Shown: positions 61,577 to 64,000 of the stretch, piece after piece | How the letters are laid out: each line of letters opens with the position of its first letter | Numbering within the stretch: the stretch's first letter is position 1 | Assembly: GCA_937894725.1 (NCBI GenBank) | Contig: CALAYL010000055.1 | Span: 1-64,000, forward strand | Length of the DNA: 64,000 nt | DNA from: an uncultured Bacteroidota bacterium | GTDB taxonomy: Bacteria; Bacteroidota; Bacteroidia; Chitinophagales; LD1 | Direction: 5' to 3' | Program-made: the position numbers and the translations under genes | Notes under the pieces: generated by a model | Seen by the model: only the letters and a program-made list of their open reading frames with translations | Database searches by the model: none | What the model was told of the DNA's origin: nothing

Positions 61577-62431
61577 TTAATCCATTTTTTGGATACAATC
61601 GGCTACACTAGCTTGCCAATGTGGTATAGTAATGTCAAATGTTGATTTGATTTTTGAGGTATTCATCACAGAATAATGAGGACGAGTAGCTGGTGTTGGG
61701 TATTGACTTGTTGAGATTGGATTTATCGTTGTTTTTGCACCAATTTGTTTGGCTATGCACACCGCAAAATCATACCATGAACCTACTCCTTGATTTGAAA
61801 AATGGAAAATGCCTTTCGCTGAGCTCAGTTTTTCAGACTCACAAATAGATTTTATGGTCATAGCTAGATCGAATGCAAATGTAGGGCTGCCTATTTGGTC
61901 GGAAACGATACCTAATTCGTCACGTTCACCACAAAGCCGAATAATAGTTTTTAAAAAATTTGCACCAAAACTAGAGTATAGCCATGAGGTGCGAATAATG
62001 ATGCTCTCAGGATTGTTTTGATGTATAGCTAGTTCTCCCGCCAATTTTGATTTGCCGTACACAGATAGTGGGTTCGTTGTATCTGTTTCTAAATAAGGCT
62101 TAGAGTGACTACCATCGAAAACAAAATCGGTAGAAATGTGGATGAGTTTTATATCATTCTCAAGGCAATTAACGGCTAGGTTTTTTGCACCATTTTCATT
62201 AATGTGATATGCTTTATCTGATTCAACTTCGGCTTTATCTACTGCAGTATAGGCAGCACAGTTGATGACGATTGCAGGTTTTTCTTTAGTTAAAACCTCC
62301 GCCACTTTTTCGGCAATAGTGATGTCTAAATCTTTGTGCGAAAGTGCTAAAATGGTATGTGCGCTATTTTGAAAAGCAGCTATTAGCTCTTGCCCTAGTT
62401 GTCCATTAGCTCCAGTAATTAAAATCTTCAT
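61577..62431 (-). CDS. rfbD: dTDP-4-dehydrorhamnose reductase
   Basis: Last enzyme of dTDP-L-rhamnose synthesis, reducing the 4-keto group with NADPH. The 284-residue protein has the Rossmann motif TGANGQLGQELI near residue 6, NCAAYTAVDKAEVES, HISTDFVFDGS, and the catalytic pair in YGKSKLAGE. SWLYSSFGANF is typical of RmlD. It begins 3 bases after rfbC, forming an rfbCD pair on the minus strand. RfbB at 1.3 kb supplies its pathway; RfbA is not in the window. Confidence 0.95.
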   Translation of the reverse strand: MKILITGANGQLGQELIAAFQNSAHTILALSHKDLDITIAEKVAEVLTKEKPAIVINCAAYTAVDKAEVESDKAYHINENGAKNLAVNCLENDIKLIHISTDFVFDGSHSKPYLETDTTNPLSVYGKSKLAGELAIHQNNPESIIIRTSWLYSSFGANFLKTIIRLCGERDELGIVSDQIGSPTFAFDLAMTIKSICESEKLSSAKGIFHFSNQGVGSWYDFAVCIAKQIGAKTTINPISTSQYPTPATRPHYSVMNTSKIKSTFDITIPHWQASVADCIQKMD

Positions 62432-62434
62432 CTT

Positions 62435-62989
62435 TTAATATTGAAAATTATAATCTGCATCTACAAACAGAGGACTAGCCAAATCTTTGTCAGACACAAT
62501 TGCATTTTCTTTTGCTATTTGCCAATCAATATTTAAATAAGGCTCAAATGGGTTGATACCACGCTCGCTTTCTTTTTGATAAAAAGCATCGCATTTATAA
62601 CTAAACACAGAATGATCTTCCAACACCGAAAAGCCATGAGCAAACCCCCGTGGAATGAGGAGTTGCTTTTTATTTTCGGCAGAAAGCAAAATTTCAAATT
62701 TCTGGCCAAAAGTAGGCGAGCCTTTACGAATATCAACTACTACATCTATCACGACACCTGCCACCACTCTTACGAGTTTTGTTTGTGCAAAGGGGACTAA
62801 CTGATAGTGCAAACCTCTTACTACGCCTTTATTTGACATAGACTCGTTTTCCTGTACCCATTCATATTTTAGCCCTTTGGCATCAAAATGTTTTTGATTA
62901 AAGCTTTCAAAAAAATAGCCTCTACTATCCGCAAATACGGTTGGCTCAATGATCAGTAAGCCGGGAAATTTAGTTTCGATAATGGTCAT
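62435..62989 (-). CDS. rfbC: dTDP-4-dehydrorhamnose 3,5-epimerase
   Basis: Epimerises C3 and C5 of the keto-deoxyhexose before RfbD acts. I start at ATG 62989, giving 184 residues that open MTIIETKFPGLLIIEPTVF, the conserved beginning; an open frame extends 147 bases upstream but reads unlike the family. FADSRGYFFESFN, GVVRGLHYQ with the catalytic histidine, DVVVDIRKGSPTFG and IPRGFAHGFSVLEDHS are all diagnostic, and the KCDAFYQKESERGINP segment follows. It lies 3 bases ahead of rfbD. Confidence 0.96.
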   Translation of the reverse strand: MTIIETKFPGLLIIEPTVFADSRGYFFESFNQKHFDAKGLKYEWVQENESMSNKGVVRGLHYQLVPFAQTKLVRVVAGVVIDVVVDIRKGSPTFGQKFEILLSAENKKQLLIPRGFAHGFSVLEDHSVFSYKCDAFYQKESERGINPFEPYLNIDWQIAKENAIVSDKDLASPLFVDADYNFQY

Positions 62990-63065
62990 TATAAAAATGC
63001 GTTTTGCGATATTACAAGTAAAAATTAAATTGCTCTCAATAATTAATTCACATTTAGCATAGATT

Positions 63066-63506
63066 ATGCCTATCCGTTTTGAAATCATAAAGCATTCATC
63101 GCCCGAATATTGGATGACACTGTTGCTCAGGTACAAGATACTGCGCCATCCGCTGGGGCTAAACTATGTGATGAACGATTTGAAAAATGAAGACAATGAT
63201 GTTCACTTTGGAGCTTTTGATGATACAGTTTTGCTGGCTTGTTTAGTTTTGACACCACTACCCGAAAATGTATATAAGTTGCGTCAAGTAGCAGTAGATG
63301 ATGTGCAGCAAAGAAAAGGGGTAGGCAAAGCCCTTCAGCAGTTTGCGGAGCGATATGCAAAGGATAATGGTTGTCGAAAAATGGTGTGTAATGCCCGTAA
63401 AATGGCTGTGCCTTTTTATGAAATGCAGGGATTTGCAAGACTAGGAGAGGAGTTTGAGGAAGTAGGAATACCCCATTTATATATGGAAAAGAGCTTAACC
63501 TTCTAA
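63066..63506 (+). CDS. GNAT family N-acetyltransferase
   Basis: A 146-residue GNAT-fold acetyltransferase. The acetyl-CoA loop is VDDVQQRKGVGKALQQFAE (residues about 75-93), preceded by KLRQVAVDD and followed by RKMAVPFYEMQGFARLGEEF. These order as in ElaA/YjcF-like members with a short N-terminal part. The amine acceptor, small molecule or protein, cannot be told. It is divergent from rfbC and converges on the PorT gene with a 12-base overlap. Confidence 0.83.
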   Translation: MPIRFEIIKHSSPEYWMTLLLRYKILRHPLGLNYVMNDLKNEDNDVHFGAFDDTVLLACLVLTPLPENVYKLRQVAVDDVQQRKGVGKALQQFAERYAKDNGCRKMVCNARKMAVPFYEMQGFARLGEEFEEVGIPHLYMEKSLTF

Positions 63507-64000
63507 ATTGATAGTAAAGGTAAACGTACGAGAATAAAGTTTGTCAATCACTCTCGAATAGATGAAATTATTGGTTGGCGAGTTGATGTTGATGACACCA
63601 TGACTCATTTTAAATTCTGGAGATAAGATAAAGTATGGGAAGTAAATCATAATACCTACGCCATATTCAGCAGCCACATCATATTTATTTACTTTGAGCA
63701 ATGTCTTGTTTCTCACATTTGAATTTGAGGCTAAATCCACATCAAAACGCATACCTGCAATGGCATAAAGTCTAAAATCTTTGATAGGTTCAGATTTGAA
63801 ACGAAGTAATAACGGGAAGTCCAAGTAGATAGATTGGATTTTTTCTTTATAAACAGGGCTTCTCTTGTCAATAGTGTTATATTCTAGTACTTTGTCTGAA
63901 AAAGACAAAGTGGGTATAAATCGTAAGTCGAAGTTGCGGTGAAATTGCCAATTGCCAATGATACCAAGATTGAACCCTGGAGCAACCTTACTCGCAAAAC
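63495..64000 (-). CDS. porT: PorT-like T9SS outer-membrane protein, partial (5' end outside window)
   Basis: C-terminal part of a PorT-family beta-barrel of the type IX secretion system. The minus-strand frame stays open to the right edge, so the start is missing; a TTG at 63908 is not the true start. The 168 residues seen contain GNWQFHRNFDLRFIPTLSF and, later, LDFPLLLRFKS and DFRLYAIAGMRFDVDLAS, then GVGIMIYFPYFILSPEFK and a final strand RTFTFTINLEG. The alternating aromatic strands fit an outer-membrane barrel, and the segment DLRFIPTLSF followed by a YLDFPL-type strand is typical of PorT. It overlaps the GNAT gene by 12 bases. Confidence 0.8.
   Translation of the reverse strand, partial: FASKVAPGFNLGIIGNWQFHRNFDLRFIPTLSFSDKVLEYNTIDKRSPVYKEKIQSIYLDFPLLLRFKSEPIKDFRLYAIAGMRFDVDLASNSNVRNKTLLKVNKYDVAAEYGVGIMIYFPYFILSPEFKMSHGVININSPTNNFIYSRVIDKLYSRTFTFTINLEG

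Noticed and set aside
63495..63908. PorT-like frame beginning at TTG 63908 as a complete gene
   Set aside because: The frame is open up to the right edge and the upstream residues also fit PorT, so the gene is truncated by the window.
1..64000. CRISPR arrays, insertion sequences, prophage or integrase genes
   Set aside because: No regularly spaced repeats, transposase or integrase motifs, or long terminal inverted repeats were seen on either strand.

Overview
The window is ordinary chromosomal DNA from a member of the Bacteroidota; I cannot place it more finely than that. Evidence for the phylum: secreted proteins ending in type IX secretion (T9SS) sorting domains (9.7-11.6 kb and 18.8-20.1 kb), a PorT-like protein running off the right edge, a PorE-like TPR/PD40/OmpA protein (54.8-56.7 kb), a single-chain SecDF, the short 288-residue phylum-type RpoD, BshC for bacillithiol, a DoxX/thioredoxin-like protein of the BT_3928 type, and repeated promoter boxes of the form TANNTTTG in front of genes that mostly lack a Shine-Dalgarno sequence. 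The DNA is AT-rich and genes are tightly packed, with many overlaps of 4-70 bases. I found no rRNA, CRISPR array, prophage, transposase or insertion sequence.

Layout. (1) 0-9.6 kb, all plus strand: a surface-polysaccharide locus. A TviB/WbpA-type UDP-sugar dehydrogenase, RfbB, a WbpP/TviC-type 4-epimerase, a CpsB/YwqE-type PHP phosphatase and two glycosyltransferases are followed by a HisH2-HisF2-WbpG cassette that probably turns an N-acetyl sugar into an acetamidino sugar. (2) 9.7-18.5 kb: a secreted esterase-like T9SS cargo protein, an amino-acid permease, an NlpC/P60 peptidase, a DUF4412-like protein, RpoD, a long GAPDH, a GH25 lysozyme and a J-domain/KTSC protein. (3) 18.6-24.5 kb, minus strand: tRNA-Cys, an M43 metalloprotease with a T9SS signal, and a probable asmA-bshC-tRNA-Val transcription unit. 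(4) 24.7-39.4 kb, mostly plus: GuaA, a periplasmic binding-fold protein, SecDF, a DUF1573 lipoprotein, YajC, CoaE, PurK and PurE, a LysM protein, a fatty-acid hydroxylase, a LytS/LytTR pair, CoaD, an unknown protein and LipB. (5) 39.4-48.3 kb: CAP and sphingomyelinase-like exported proteins (minus), an EamA transporter, GlmM, GmhB-HddC (minus), a glycosyltransferase, glutamate dehydrogenase and a YdcF/SanA lipoprotein. (6) 48.3-58.0 kb, plus: acyl-CoA dehydrogenase, ValS, FolD, an unknown lipoprotein, QueE, the PorE-like protein and NhaA. (7) 57.9-64.0 kb, mostly minus: AroK, an OppB-like permease, the DoxX/thioredoxin-like protein, a duplicated DUF1599 protein, RfbD and RfbC, a GNAT enzyme (plus) and partial PorT.

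How the genes connect. Envelope building dominates. RfbB at the left and RfbC/RfbD at the right belong to one dTDP-rhamnose pathway (RfbA is not in the window). GlmM supplies amino-sugar precursors. GmhB-HddC suggests a GDP-activated heptose. PorE, PorT and the two sorting-domain proteins report an active T9SS. SecDF and YajC serve general export. Housekeeping genes fill the gaps.

No clear undescribed multi-gene system is visible. The best leads are the acetamidino-sugar cassette whose partner enzymes are absent, G/C homopolymer tracts in the glycan locus and inside aroK, a set of near-leaderless promoters, the J-domain/KTSC protein, and two unknown genes wedged by overlaps between conserved enzymes.
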